64,000 bases of DNA from Gracilaria domingensis (lineage: Eukaryota; Rhodophyta; Florideophyceae; Gracilariales; Gracilariaceae), in the NCBI GenBank assembly GCA_022539475.1, contig VCMS01000019.1, forward strand, positions 62,001 to 126,000. The letters run 5' to 3'. Both the position numbers and the translations under genes were made by a program. Positions 21,930-31,222 of this stretch are shown here, in pieces. Below the pieces are notes generated by a model. The model searched no databases. It was not told the origin of the DNA and was given only the letters and a program-made list of their open reading frames with translations. Each line of letters begins with the position of its first letter. Within the stretch, counting starts at the first letter, position 1.

Positions 21930-22703
21930 CTACTGGTAGCGCCTTCTAACTCTACGCACACCATCGCTCTCATCAAAGGTTCGATCTCGAACGCCATAAC
22001 TATCGAAACCGCGCTTTCTATTGCGCCTTTCATCCCACTCCCATCGTCCAACGCGTCGATCGCCGCCATCAGGGTACCGTTCCCACCCATCTGAGCCCCT
22101 GCCACGCTTGACACCTGCTGTCGTCCGTCGAGGTGGGTCTTCATCAGCCCGCTTCTGTCGGCGATGCAAGCTTTTGGTAAATGCTGCAATCGCACGCATC
22201 AGCACGCGCACACTGCGCTGAGCCTCCCTCACCTTGAAGTTGACTTCCTTAGCATGACAGGATAGACACATTCCGCAATCCTTGCAATGCACTGGGTCAA
22301 CCTCGAGCAGCATGTCAAACATGGCCTTCTCAACCTCCTTGGCCGCCCCCAGCTCGCGCATGAACATAGAAGCGACCTCCTCTGCACGGCGGTAATCTCG
22401 ATACGCCTCCATGCCATACTCCAAAACACGGTTAAGATACCGGTCGCCCTTCAGATGTTCGACGCCTTGTGGCAGAGATGTGGAGACTCTCGCCCATATA
22501 GGCCTTATCCAGTCACAGGGCATGGTGACCGTTCCCTCATGAACTTCTCGACACCATCCTATGATTAGGAAGAGGTCATAGGTGTCGAGCGCCAGCTGCT
22601 CGTCGTCCTTCTTGATGCAAAAATCCGGGCAGCTGAGAAGTGTGGAACGGATTGACATCGCAAACAAGTGAAGTTGGAGCATCAAGGTAACGATGTACTT
22701 CAT
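21930..22703 (-). CDS. Hypothetical protein with a Cys cluster and an Arg/Asp-rich basic tail
   Basis: A 257-residue protein that I do not recognise. From the ATG at 22703 it begins with a hydrophobic stretch (MKYIVTLMLQLHLFAM), which could be a signal peptide or an upstream extension. A Met at residue 16 (base 22658) begins MSIRSTLLSCPDFCIKKD and is an equally good start. The middle is helical and carries HCKDCGMCLSCHAKE, four cysteines spaced C-x2-C-x2-C-x2-C. The last 80 residues are rich in Arg, Asp and Gly (GVKRGRGSDGWERYPDGGDR), like an RNA-binding tail. A minus-strand TATA box at 23033-23040 and a C-rich leader support expression. It lies back-to-back with the NC2-alpha gene. Confidence 0.6.
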   Translation of the reverse strand: MKYIVTLMLQLHLFAMSIRSTLLSCPDFCIKKDDEQLALDTYDLFLIIGWCREVHEGTVTMPCDWIRPIWARVSTSLPQGVEHLKGDRYLNRVLEYGMEAYRDYRRAEEVASMFMRELGAAKEVEKAMFDMLLEVDPVHCKDCGMCLSCHAKEVNFKVREAQRSVRVLMRAIAAFTKSLHRRQKRADEDPPRRTTAGVKRGRGSDGWERYPDGGDRRVGRWEWDERRNRKRGFDSYGVRDRTFDESDGVRRVRRRYQ

Positions 22704-22806
22704 TTTCACTGTTTGGAAAGGGAGCGAACTAGAAATGCCGAGACGTCGCGGCGGAAAGCACAGGTGCAAACCCTGGTGTTGAAAGTGGGGTGTGTGTGGG
22801 GGGTGG

Positions 22807-22851
22807 GGGATGGAGGAGTCGGGGATGGAGGAGTCGGGGATGGAAGAGTGG
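22807..22851. repeat. Three 15-bp tandem units in the leader of the minus-strand gene
   Basis: Two identical copies of GGGATGGAGGAGTCG (22807 and 22822) and a third copy with two changes (22837), within a longer G-rich run. On the transcribed (minus) strand this is a C/T-rich leader like those before other ATGs in the window. Confidence 0.85.
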
Positions 22852-23032
22852 GGTGGGGGAAAAGCTCAAGGTTGTGGGGGGAATGGGAATGAGAGAGGCT
22901 GATCGGGTGATTAAGAGTGGGGGTAAAGGTTGAGTCGCAAGGTGGAAAACGATTGCTGAGCAGAGAAGAGGGCAGATGTGAAGCAGTTGGTCGCGACGAG
23001 ATGAGAGCTGACGTATGGCCAGTGCTGTAGTC

Positions 23033-23040
23033 CTTTTATA
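23033..23040 (-). promoter_or_regulatory. TATA box for the hypothetical gene
   Basis: The minus strand reads TATAAAAG here, about 330 bases upstream of the ATG at 22703. This predicts a transcription start near 23005 and a long G/C-strand-biased leader. Sequence match only. Confidence 0.5.
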
Positions 23041-23810
23041 CCGAATGGAAACTTCGCAGTGAGTTGAGAGTTGGTCCTCTCCTGATTGTGAAGGCCTCTA
23101 CCGGTTGTAAAGGCCTCTCCTGGCTATCAAGCATTTTGTCAGCAACTATGGTGTGAACTGAAAACGTTTAACGATGCATTGGTAGACTCATCCATGACGT
23201 CTGGAAAGCTGAAGGAAACTGCGAAAAGTGGAGATGCAACATCCCCGTGATTCGGATATTTAAGCGATCGACGGAGAGGCTTTCGAGCGGAAGCATTACC
23301 TTCCGCGACTGGAGAAGGAAACGGCTTTAGAACGTGATGCCATTCTCGAGAAATGCCTAGATGTGGACAGATTAGGAGAGGAGTCGAATAAGTTATGCGT
23401 TCGCCAAGCACGACAAGCCATGACGCAAGACTTGCATTTGGTGCAAGACCACCACGAGCGCAACGGCCATGACGAACCGTGTGCACTGCGTCTCGAGCTG
23501 TGGCACAGCTGCTGTGCCTTGTATCTCACATATCATGCAATTTGCATGAGCATCGGGCAGCATCACGAACACGTCGCTCAAGGAGGGCGCGACGTTGGCG
23601 CTGCCTCCGGGCTGGTAAAGGGCCGCAGCTCCCACATGTAATGCAGCAATTGGCGCGTGTGCGCGCTCTCGAATTCAGCGCGCGCGAGCGCGCGGCGCCA
23701 GCGGACCGCGGCCGCGGCGCGGCAATCAAATTGGGCGCGGGGGCGCGGAAACTGGCGCACGGCGGACCAGTGGCGGTCCCATAAACGCGGCGCCTGGTAC
23801 CACGCGCGCC
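23041..23810. other. Intergenic region with CpG-rich half, divergent genes on both sides
   Basis: No gene recognised. The right half (from about 23650) is a CpG island with GCGCGC runs. It contains a CAATCAAATTGGG motif near 23723, a possible CCAAT-type site, ahead of the TATA box of NC2-alpha. Confidence 0.4.
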
Positions 23811-23818
23811 TATAAAAG
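23811..23818 (+). promoter_or_regulatory. TATA box for the NC2-alpha gene
   Basis: TATAAAAG, about 220 bases upstream of the ATG at 24038, at the edge of a CpG-rich stretch and followed by a C/T-rich leader that ends in long C runs (24000-24020). The position fits a core promoter. Confidence 0.6.
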
Positions 23819-24037
23819 AAGCGCGCGCAGCTCTGCGCTCCGCAACATTCCGTCGCGCGCTTCGATCTCGCGTGCAAGCAAACGTCAACGACACATCCAA
23901 CGCCCGCACACCCCACCAACGCATTCGTCCCGACAGCTGTAAGCAGCGCCCGTCTGCCTTCCACATTCAAAGCTCCAGTTTGCCGTCGCCTTCTCTCCCC
24001 CACCCCCCCCCTCCCCCCCCGCTCCAGCTCGGCTGAC

Positions 24038-24602
24038 ATGGGCCGTCGAAAGGGCACTTCCGCCTTCCCCGTTGCGCGCATCAAGAAGATGATGCAGTCT
24101 GACGACGACGTCGGCAAGATAGCCACGGTGACGCCTGTGCTGGTGGCCAAGGCATTGGAGTGTATGATGGAAAACGTGCTCCAAGAGGCCGCCGATGTGG
24201 CCACATCTCGTCGTACATCCACCGTCACCCCGCAGCACCTCAAGGCCTGCGTGATGAGAAACGATAGTTTTGACTTTCTTCGCCATGTGTTCAAGCGCGT
24301 CGAAACGCTTCAGGATGATGCGCCCGAGCCACCTGTGCGACGTCGCCGCCGACAGACAAGGCAAGCGCCCGCCACGCCCAACTCCTCATCAGACACCCCA
24401 TCATTCCACGTCACAAAACGGCCCCGTTCCCCGACATCGCCGCCCTCGCCCACTCAACATCAACCGAAAGCGCATCGTACATCAGGCTCTGCGGACCTGC
24501 CCTCTCTCCCTTCGTTCTCAAGTACTCCACAACCTCTTTCGCACCCTTTGTCGGCGCCGCCTATTCTCTCAGCCCCAGCACCGAACGACGATGACGAAGA
24601 CT

Positions 24603-24636
<34 letters not shown>

Positions 24637-24781
24637 TGATCAAGATCAAGCCGACGCCGCTGCCACCAAGCCAGACACACCCGTGCCGCCGCGCTCCAGT
24701 GAAGACGCTGCCTCTCCAGCAATCGAGATCAACTCCAAACGAACCGCCGACAGAGTCTCAGTTCAAGCGCTTCTTTCGTAA
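24038..24781 (+). CDS. DRAP1: NC2-alpha / DRAP1-type histone-fold transcription corepressor
   Basis: A 247-residue protein whose first 95 residues form an H2A-like histone fold: FPVARIKKMMQSDDDVGKIA, VTPVLVAKALECMMENVLQ, TSRRTSTVTPQHLKACV and FDFLRHVFKRV. This order and the ending match NC2-alpha (DRAP1/BUR6), which pairs with NC2-beta and represses TBP-dependent transcription. NF-YC and CHRAC/Pol-epsilon subunits share the fold but not the FPVARIKKMMQSDDDVGKIA plus F-D-F-L combination. The rest is low-complexity: a Ser/Pro-rich linker with a basic RRRRQTR patch and a run of about 16 acidic residues near residue 190, encoded by a GAC repeat. DRAP1 proteins also have acidic/Pro-rich tails. Its own promoter carries a TATA box at 23811. 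Confidence 0.85.
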
Positions 24782-25034
24782 AACGTACCACACATCGCAA
24801 ACTTACTTTCAAACAAAAGCTTAAACACGCCCACTTTACGTTCGCACCCTTCCCTTTCCTATCACATTTATATGTTGCGTTCTGTTTCTCACCACCACCA
24901 CCCGCACACACCGCACACCGCCACCTACAGCTTCATGTTCCACCCTTTCCACCCCCACGGCACTTGCGCTTCGCACACACTTCAACCGCCCGCCAGCGCA
25001 CAGTGGAGTGAACGAACAAATCACCCTGCGTCTT

Positions 25035-27359
25035 TTAAAAGTCGTCAGACAAAAAGTCCGCCGAGCGTCGTTGGCGGAAATTGTCCCGCCGTTCATATCG
25101 CGGTCTGTTGCTGTTTCGGCCACCGTAATCATCTCGATCGTACCTATCTCTCCGGTAACCACCCTCATTCCCGTATCCTTCCCGTCGGTTTCCACCTCGG
25201 AAGGATCCCTCCCGTCGAGTACCGCTTCTGAAGTAACCTCGACGATCATCACGACGACGATCATCGCGGCGACGGTCATCGCGGCGACGGTCATCGCGGC
25301 GACGGTCATCGCGGCGACGGTCATCCCGTCGTCGCTCGTTCTCTCGCAAAACTGGAACTCCCGAGCACAGAGACAGATTTAGTCCGGTATCCGCCATTAT
25401 TCTCTCTCCCGTAGCGATAAGTTCGTCTGCACCCGCACTAGGTACGTCAAGCACAACCGACCCGTCCTGACACATGCGAATCAGTCCAACATGTCCGTCC
25501 AACTTCGCGTCTCTCGCCAGCTCCTTGATTAGCCGTAGTGCTGCGCCAGGAGTCAATGGCTGTCTGGTTTCACTCTTAATATGAAGAGTCCGCATTCCAT
25601 TCTCCCCACTCAATACGCTCCGGTCTTCCAGTCTCACGCGTCTACACGCAATGGCCAATATAGCTGCAATAGTTTCTGTGCTTTCCTCCCCCTTCTTTGC
25701 AATCTCCGCAGCCCTAGGTATTAAATGCTTCAGAACGCGGTCGTCCACAGTGCTAATGTTGGACATAGCCACGTCCACTGCCGCTTCCAGAGCTGCTTCC
25801 GGGGCTGGTGCCACCTCCATATCGAACTTGATCTTGCATTCGCGTTCCAGGACGCGTAGGTTGCGCCCCTCACGATCGCTGTACATCACTACAGCTGTAC
25901 CAGAACGCCCAGCACGCCCCGTCCGTCCTGCGCGGTGAACGTACGACTCTGTATCATGTGGAACCCGATATTGTACCACAACGTCCACTCCACTGATATC
26001 CAAACCTCTTGCAGCCACATCCGTCGCCACGAGCACTTGGAATTGTCCGTTCCTGAACTGAGAAAGAGTAACTTCACGTTGTTTCTGAGAAACATCCCCA
26101 TGAAGTACTGCAGCACCACAACCGTCGAGAGCACCTGAAGTAGCCAGATCATCAGCTTCTCTCTTAGTCTGTGTAAACACAATGACACGACTCGGCGTTC
26201 GAACGCCGTCTGCGTCAAGGTTATCGTCCTTTGTTGGACTATGTACTGCAATAATATCCGCCAGCAAAGAAGCTCTAGCCTCTTCTCGCTCCGGAACACG
26301 AACTGCACAATGTCGAACCGTAGTGGAAGCCATTGTACCCGACGTAATGGCGTCGAACATGGTGACATCGTCCTTTTGGAACTGAGACGCAAGTCGTTTC
26401 ACCCATGGTGGCACTGTGGCGGAAAACAATATGACTTGGCGCTCTTCCTTCGACGGTAGAGTCTCAAATATTGTTTCAACGTCTTGCGAAAAGCCCATGC
26501 TGAGCATTTCATCAGCTTCATCCAGAACAGCAAAGGCTACATTAGATAATCGTAAGTTGCCGCGATCGAGATGATCCATTATTCTGCCCGGCGTCCCAAC
26601 AACGACGTCAACCCCCCTTCTGAGAGCATTTTCTTGCGGACCGTACGGAGAACCACCGTAAAAGCACTCGACAGATATGCTGAGGCCGCCACCAATGTAT
26701 GACATCTCGCGGGATACCTGCTTTGCAAGCTCTCTGGTGGGTGCAAGCACGATGCACGCAGGCCCACGACGGGGATCGTACTTGCGCTCGCTCTTCAAAA
26801 TTGCGAGGCGTTCGAGGATAGGCAAAGCAAAGGCAAGCGTCTTGCCCGTACCAGTGCGCGACTTGGCGATTAAATCCTTTCCGTCGTACAGATTATCAAA
26901 GGTGCCAGATTGAACTTCGGTAGGATGAATGATACCGTTCTCTGCCAGACGTTCCACAGTGGCTGGTGACAGGCGAAACGACGACATGGTGGGCCTGTCG
27001 CTAGAGGTATCAACCGGAGCAGAATAATCGTCGGGCGCTTGAGACGGTGTGTCGGGGTCGGGCTGTGCGTCAGCCTGGAGAGCCTCTAGCGAAGCTTCAA
27101 TTGGAGAGGGAATGGCACCATCCGGTATGGTAAGCGGCTCCGCAGCAGCAGCAGCAGCGCCATGGGCGACACCATTATTCCGCGAAGAAACCGCAGGCGC
27201 AACAACGCAGGAGCGCACGTAACACGGGCGCAGAACTGTGGCGGGACAGGTGAGACGCGCGGCAGACGTGAAGGGCGTGAGGCGCAGCGGCAGCGCGGGG
27301 GTGAAGGCGGTGCGAACGGCAACCATTGTGCGCAGCGTGGCGTGGCGAAGAAAGCTCAT
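25035..27359 (-). CDS. DEAD-box RNA helicase with GUCT domain, RH3-like, probably plastid
   Basis: A 774-residue helicase. After an N-terminal 100 residues rich in Ala, Arg, Ser and Thr with few acids (organelle transit type) come all DEAD motifs: AKSRTGTGKTLAFALP, PTRELAKQV, TPGRIMD, DEADEM, SATVP, VATDVAARGLDI and HRAGRTGRAG. The region after them (VDDRVLKHLIPRAAEIAK to SLCSGVPVL) fits a GUCT domain, found in DDX21/DDX50 and in plant RH3/RH7. The C-terminus has about six RRDDR repeats and then an Arg/Gly/Tyr-rich tail. With a transit-like N-terminus the best parallel is plastid RH3, which acts in group II intron splicing and 50S ribosome assembly. A nucleolar or mitochondrial location is the alternative. 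Confidence 0.85.
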   Translation of the reverse strand: MSFLRHATLRTMVAVRTAFTPALPLRLTPFTSAARLTCPATVLRPCYVRSCVVAPAVSSRNNGVAHGAAAAAAEPLTIPDGAIPSPIEASLEALQADAQPDPDTPSQAPDDYSAPVDTSSDRPTMSSFRLSPATVERLAENGIIHPTEVQSGTFDNLYDGKDLIAKSRTGTGKTLAFALPILERLAILKSERKYDPRRGPACIVLAPTRELAKQVSREMSYIGGGLSISVECFYGGSPYGPQENALRRGVDVVVGTPGRIMDHLDRGNLRLSNVAFAVLDEADEMLSMGFSQDVETIFETLPSKEERQVILFSATVPPWVKRLASQFQKDDVTMFDAITSGTMASTTVRHCAVRVPEREEARASLLADIIAVHSPTKDDNLDADGVRTPSRVIVFTQTKREADDLATSGALDGCGAAVLHGDVSQKQREVTLSQFRNGQFQVLVATDVAARGLDISGVDVVVQYRVPHDTESYVHRAGRTGRAGRSGTAVVMYSDREGRNLRVLERECKIKFDMEVAPAPEAALEAAVDVAMSNISTVDDRVLKHLIPRAAEIAKKGEESTETIAAILAIACRRVRLEDRSVLSGENGMRTLHIKSETRQPLTPGAALRLIKELARDAKLDGHVGLIRMCQDGSVVLDVPSAGADELIATGERIMADTGLNLSLCSGVPVLRENERRRDDRRRDDRRRDDRRRDDRRRDDRRRDDRRGYFRSGTRREGSFRGGNRREGYGNEGGYRRDRYDRDDYGGRNSNRPRYERRDNFRQRRSADFLSDDF
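25250..25330. repeat. In-frame 15-bp tandem repeat in the helicase C-terminus
   Basis: Five to six copies of a GCGGCGACGGTCATC unit (plus strand), each encoding RRDDR on the minus strand. The last plus-strand copies are nearly identical at the DNA level, which suggests recent expansion and probable length polymorphism between strains. Confidence 0.85.
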
Positions 27360-28093
27360 CGGCGCCGGGCACGCAGCTTTAGGGCACGACTTATTCGCTG
27401 CCTTGAGCGCACGTTGGGCGAGATCAGCACAGCGGCTGGCGCGGCGGCGTGTGCGGCTTGGAGCTCGGCGCCGCCCACCAACTGCGCGCCGCGGCGGCGG
27501 CGGCGGCTTTTCGCTGTCGGGCGGTCATTTGCTGCTGGCCAATCAGCGTGCCGAATTGCCGTTGCGAACCGCGCCGTCTTTCATCACCGCCGTGCAAAGT
27601 TTTGCTAATGTTGTACGGTATTTCGTCTGAATTCGAGTAACCCCAACCAACATGGTGGAGAACGTGTTCACGGCTGGAGCTGCCCGGGAGCACCTTCCTC
27701 TCTGCGAGGGATATATCCGTCGGCAATGTGGGAAGTGCTCATGATGCCTCATGTTTTTCCCAGAACTACAGCTCTTTCCGGGAAGCACTAACAGCAAGTA
27801 GCGCTGAGCGATACTCTACATCTCTATTTCAAGCAAAGGTCAGACACCGCTGCCTACCGATAAGTGTAGAAGAGAGTCAACACTAGAATACCACCTTTGC
27901 CAAGTGCCACATCGTCTGGGCCTCATCAATCACTCCCCCACCATTGGTGGGGGAGTTACTCCCACGGCTATTCTGGTTCGAGCAACTTGCCAAAATGTGA
28001 TCAGCGGCTACTTCCATGCATTGGCAGTGCCAATTTGGCACAGTTCTTTTGTCTTCTCTTGCTCTAAAAAGCAAAAAGTTCGGTAGCCTTAAC
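27360..28093. other. Intergenic region upstream of the RH3-like helicase, with a perfect palindrome
   Basis: GC-rich promoter DNA next to the helicase ATG (with a CCAAT motif, GGCCAATCAG, at about 27537). Less GC-rich DNA follows. A 25-bp palindrome centred at 27944 is listed separately. No coding region recognised. Confidence 0.45.
27932..27956. repeat. Perfect 25-bp palindrome
   Basis: ACTCCCCCACCA, one T, then the exact reverse complement. The arms are 12 bp. It lies about 140 bases upstream of the 5S rRNA gene. Confidence 0.85.
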
Positions 28094-28213
28094 ACATTCG
28101 GCCACATCAAGTTGACATGCGCCGCATCCCATCCCGAACTGCGAAGCTAAGTCACTTTGAGCTGGGCTAGTACTGACATGAGGGATCGGTCTGGAATCCC
28201 CAGTGCCGAATGT
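28094..28213 (+). rRNA. 5S ribosomal RNA (copy 1)
   Basis: A 120-base 5S rRNA gene. The two ends form a perfect 9-bp helix I (ACATTCGGC with GCCGAATGT). The interior contains CATCCCATCCCGAACTGCGA, matching the universal 5S core GATCCCATCAGAACTCCG, then GCTAAG, GGGCTAGTACTG and TGGAATCCCCAG. A run of six T begins at the last base (28213-28218), a pol III terminator. Copy 2 at 41873-41992 differs at seven positions. Confidence 0.9.
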
Positions 28214-28218
28214 TTTTT
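28213..28218 (+). terminator. Pol III terminator of 5S copy 1
   Basis: Six consecutive T directly at the 3' end of the 5S gene. Confidence 0.75.
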
Positions 28219-30256
28219 ATGTCTTAACACATATCTGTATTGTTGCAGATTGCTTTGCTTCAGCAAACACAACAGTCTGCAGAACTGAAGTATCGGCCGC
28301 CTTCTGTTTTGACATCTACGATACGAGCGAAGTACTCCCCACTCCCCACAACTGTCTTGCAAGCGCCCAATGCTCTGTTCCACTTTACTTCATAGTCTAG
28401 CAGACACTGCTAGCGTCTTTTGACGCGAAGAAAGATATTGCTGCATATTTCATTTCCAGCACTCTGTTCTCCGCGTTCTATATGTGGGTTGAAGTGACAA
28501 GTCAAACCCGCCAGTACTTCTTTCTCTGGTTACGTTCAACATAAACAGCATGATCCTTCTGAGTCGTGATTATCACATTCAGACACGATGTTTACCGGTG
28601 ACCCTAGAACAGCGCGTACGCGTCACAATCAGAACAGTCCCTCTTCTTGTTTCGAATTCAGTCACATCAAACCCTTTCCATCGTCTTGAACCACTGCCAG
28701 GATTTTGCGTGACTCAATTGCAAACAGAAGCGCCATACAAACCCTATGCGAAACAAGACTACAAGATGTAGACTATAACTGCCGGAAACCCCAACCGCAT
28801 ACCCTCGTACTAGCACACGCTCAATCTTTCCGCTGTGACAAAACAACAATTCTTGTCAGTTCCATGACGACGTGTCCGCCATCGCGGTCTCTACTTTCAG
28901 CAAGCGCGATGGATTGTACTCATCTCAGAGCAGTACAAAAGCCGCTTTCGACCAGCGCTTCTTCGACACATTGAGGTCCTCCCTCCCGCAACCATATTCA
29001 GTATCGACTACGCCCAACACCTCTCGGTGGCACACGCTACCCGCCTCCACGCGTTGTGCTCGGGTCTGATCTACATCCATGCGACCACAGCGAAGCGATT
29101 TGGCAGATTGATCTCAGACGGAGGCTAAGAATTGATGAACACTTCTCGGTACGTTTTCATATGTTTCCTCGCTCCTCTACCATCTCTCCTACCTTCTGGT
29201 TCTGTTACAGATTCCTTTTCCACACTCTTTCTTATCGTTTCAACACCACAACCCCGTGCAAAAACCAACGAGACCAGAAAGGCAGCCGATAACTATTATT
29301 AGGAGGGATGGCTGTTCTCACTGTGGTAGGCCCCGAACCGCGCTCAGCGAAGTAAGGTACCGTAACTGGTACACTTGCATTGTCGTACTTTGGTGACCGT
29401 CTTCGAGATGTGATCCGGAGCCCAGATAGACCCTGCGGGTGTCTCCCTCTGGTAGGCCCTGAGACGGTTCTTCCTTTAATGGAGGGGGTGCTGCGCTCGG
29501 TATTACCCGCATTGCCGAACTCTGGGGACCGTCTTCTGATGTGATCCGAGGCTGCATAGATAGACCCAGGCTTTGGATAAAGCGTGAAGGTGGGCATCTC
29601 CCTGCGGTAGGCCTGGGCGAGCGCCCTGAGACGCGTGGTATACCGAGGGTATTCGTTCGGTTTGCATGAGTGTTGGTGGTTGTTGTCGATACTTTTTAGT
29701 ATTAGTATTAGCTTAGTAGCGTGTTGGTGCATTAAAACTTCCTCTTCTTCGAATCTTTTTCTGTCTTTACCATGCGTTCTCCAGAAGTCTTGTCGTTTTG
29801 CTCTTCTCGCCCAAAACAATGCCAGCTAGTGTCCACAAGTGCATTTTATCCTCCACTCGCGTTCTTTGTTATTTCCAGCGGTTGCGATGATTCACACATT
29901 GATCTCTCCACATTTGCAACGAAGCGAGAAGGGCGGTGAAGCACACATTTTGGTCAATACTTTGTTTATCGGCGGGGCAGAAAGCTTTTTTCAAGGATCA
30001 AGAACGTGAGCATCGCTACGGTGTCTGCAGAGCATGTGAATGGAGAAAAAGAAAGGAAGACGAAGGGAAACACGTCTACCCCGCCATACCGTTTAGTACC
30101 AAAGGTAAATCTCCCATCCGCCGTCATCTCTCCAAGACAAAATCTGCTGCTGCAGTTGAATAAAAAATCGGCTTCAACAATGCCTATGATCAGGTCTGCC
30201 TTTTCATAGGAATCTTCTGCTAAACAAGATCAGGCTTTGCAAGTTGTCGGACAGAA
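28219..30256. other. Intergenic region with diverged tandem repeats
   Basis: About 2 kb between 5S copy 1 and the ferredoxin-TPR gene; the equivalent gap near 5S copy 2 is only about 225 bases. A minus-strand open frame at about 29232-29819 begins at TTG and consists largely of the repeats listed next, so I do not call it a gene. Nothing else recognised. Confidence 0.4.
29319..29640. repeat. Imperfect tandem repeat, about 130-bp unit, two to three copies
   Basis: GGTAGGCC occurs near 29325, 29451 and 29606, each followed by GCGC or CCTGAG. The motif GACCGTCTT...TGTGATCCG...GATAGACCC recurs near 29395 and 29527. The copies are diverged with length differences. It could be a minisatellite or the remains of a transposon. 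Confidence 0.6.
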
Positions 30257-31042
30257 ATGATGCCAGGATTAGCATTTGTCCGTGTACCAAATGCTCTGCA
30301 GAAAGAGAAACGTTGCCGGTCAAACAAATGTAGACGGCGCCCTAGAAATCGCGCAGTTCCATCCGCCTCGGAGAACCGTGACAGCCTCCCCAACATATGG
30401 GTATGCACTAGTTCCACATGTAGAGGAAACTCACTACTGTCCACAATGCGAGCTCTGGTATCAAACGCGGGAGCCTCTATTGAACCCACAGGATGTCTTG
30501 GTGAGTGCGGGAACGGCCCAAACGTGGCAATCGAAACATGTGATTCGGTGCATGTTTCTATTGAGAAACACATCGATTGTGTAGAGCAAGCCGTGGGACT
30601 TTTGGGACGGTTAAAGTTTGACATTGATGAAAGAATGATACGTGTGGCTGAGGAGAAGGAAAGGGGGGATCTGAAGATGGTGAAAGGGATGGTAGGATGT
30701 GCAGGAGAGCACTACGAGAACGCTATTGATCTTATGAACAGATCAGAGTCCCCCTCGAGCGCGAGAAGTGTGCAATTCAGAAATGCCATCCTGTGTAACT
30801 GGGCGCAGTCGCTGGTGAAGAATTCCAGTCACGAGAAAGCGCTATCGTTAGTGAATGAGGCAATAGAAGCACAAGCTGATTGTGTTGCAGCATGGAAATG
30901 GAAGGCTGTGGCACAGGAGGGAAAAGGTGAATTGGATATGGCCAAGAAAAGTTGGAAGATGTGGGGAAAGCTTTCTGGGAAAATGGAGGAAGCAGAGAAA
31001 CGCATCAATCGCTTGACGGGATGGAGATCGTGGTTTACATGA
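30257..31042 (+). CDS. [2Fe-2S] thioredoxin-like ferredoxin with TPR-like tail, copy 1
   Basis: A 261-residue protein. Residues 47-115 form a thioredoxin-like [2Fe-2S] ferredoxin domain (NuoE-like), with cluster ligands C50 and C55 (VCTSSTCRGN) and C80 and C84 (GCLGECGNGPN). The rest is helical and TPR-like (AILCNWAQSLVKNSSHEKAL, then CVAAWKWKAVAQEGKGELDM). The first 45 residues are basic and may be a targeting sequence. This combination is known from algal and cyanobacterial redox proteins of unclear role. An almost identical inverted copy lies at 40898-41647. The two differ near the C-terminus by one base in an A-rich run (GCCAAGAAAAG here, GCCAAAGAAAAG there), giving different endings. This copy's stop falls where homology ends, so I think its frame is the ancestral one. 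Confidence 0.75.
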   Translation: MMPGLAFVRVPNALQKEKRCRSNKCRRRPRNRAVPSASENRDSLPNIWVCTSSTCRGNSLLSTMRALVSNAGASIEPTGCLGECGNGPNVAIETCDSVHVSIEKHIDCVEQAVGLLGRLKFDIDERMIRVAEEKERGDLKMVKGMVGCAGEHYENAIDLMNRSESPSSARSVQFRNAILCNWAQSLVKNSSHEKALSLVNEAIEAQADCVAAWKWKAVAQEGKGELDMAKKSWKMWGKLSGKMEEAEKRINRLTGWRSWFT

Positions 31043-31222
31043 AGTGGTTTAAAATGTCCTTCGAGATTATCCGTCAAGAATCGAAGGCTCAGCTTTACTC
31101 TCTCTCTCTCTCTCTCCTTCGAGGAAAACTCATTTCTTCATTCTTCTGGGAATGTGGGGCTACACTGCTTGTTCACTGTAGGAAGAGAACTAGGACAGGG
31201 AGTGAATGTAGATGACATTTGA
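31043..31222. repeat. Short spacer with (TC)n microsatellite
   Basis: A pure TC run at 31098-31117 lies between the ferredoxin-TPR gene and the LINE relic. Homology to the second gene copy stops at about 31043. Confidence 0.7.

Noticed and set aside
25250-25330. Short regularly repeated units as a possible CRISPR-like array
   Set aside because: The units are contiguous 15-bp codon repeats inside a helicase gene, without spacers, in a eukaryotic genome.
28860-29110. Possible reverse-transcriptase fragment (an open stretch reading IFSIDYAQHL...)
   Set aside because: Too short and too weak to tell from chance; no catalytic motif visible.
29232-29819. Minus-strand open frame of 195 codons
   Set aside because: It begins at TTG and is built largely of imperfect DNA repeats, with no domain; more likely a minisatellite or transposon remnant.
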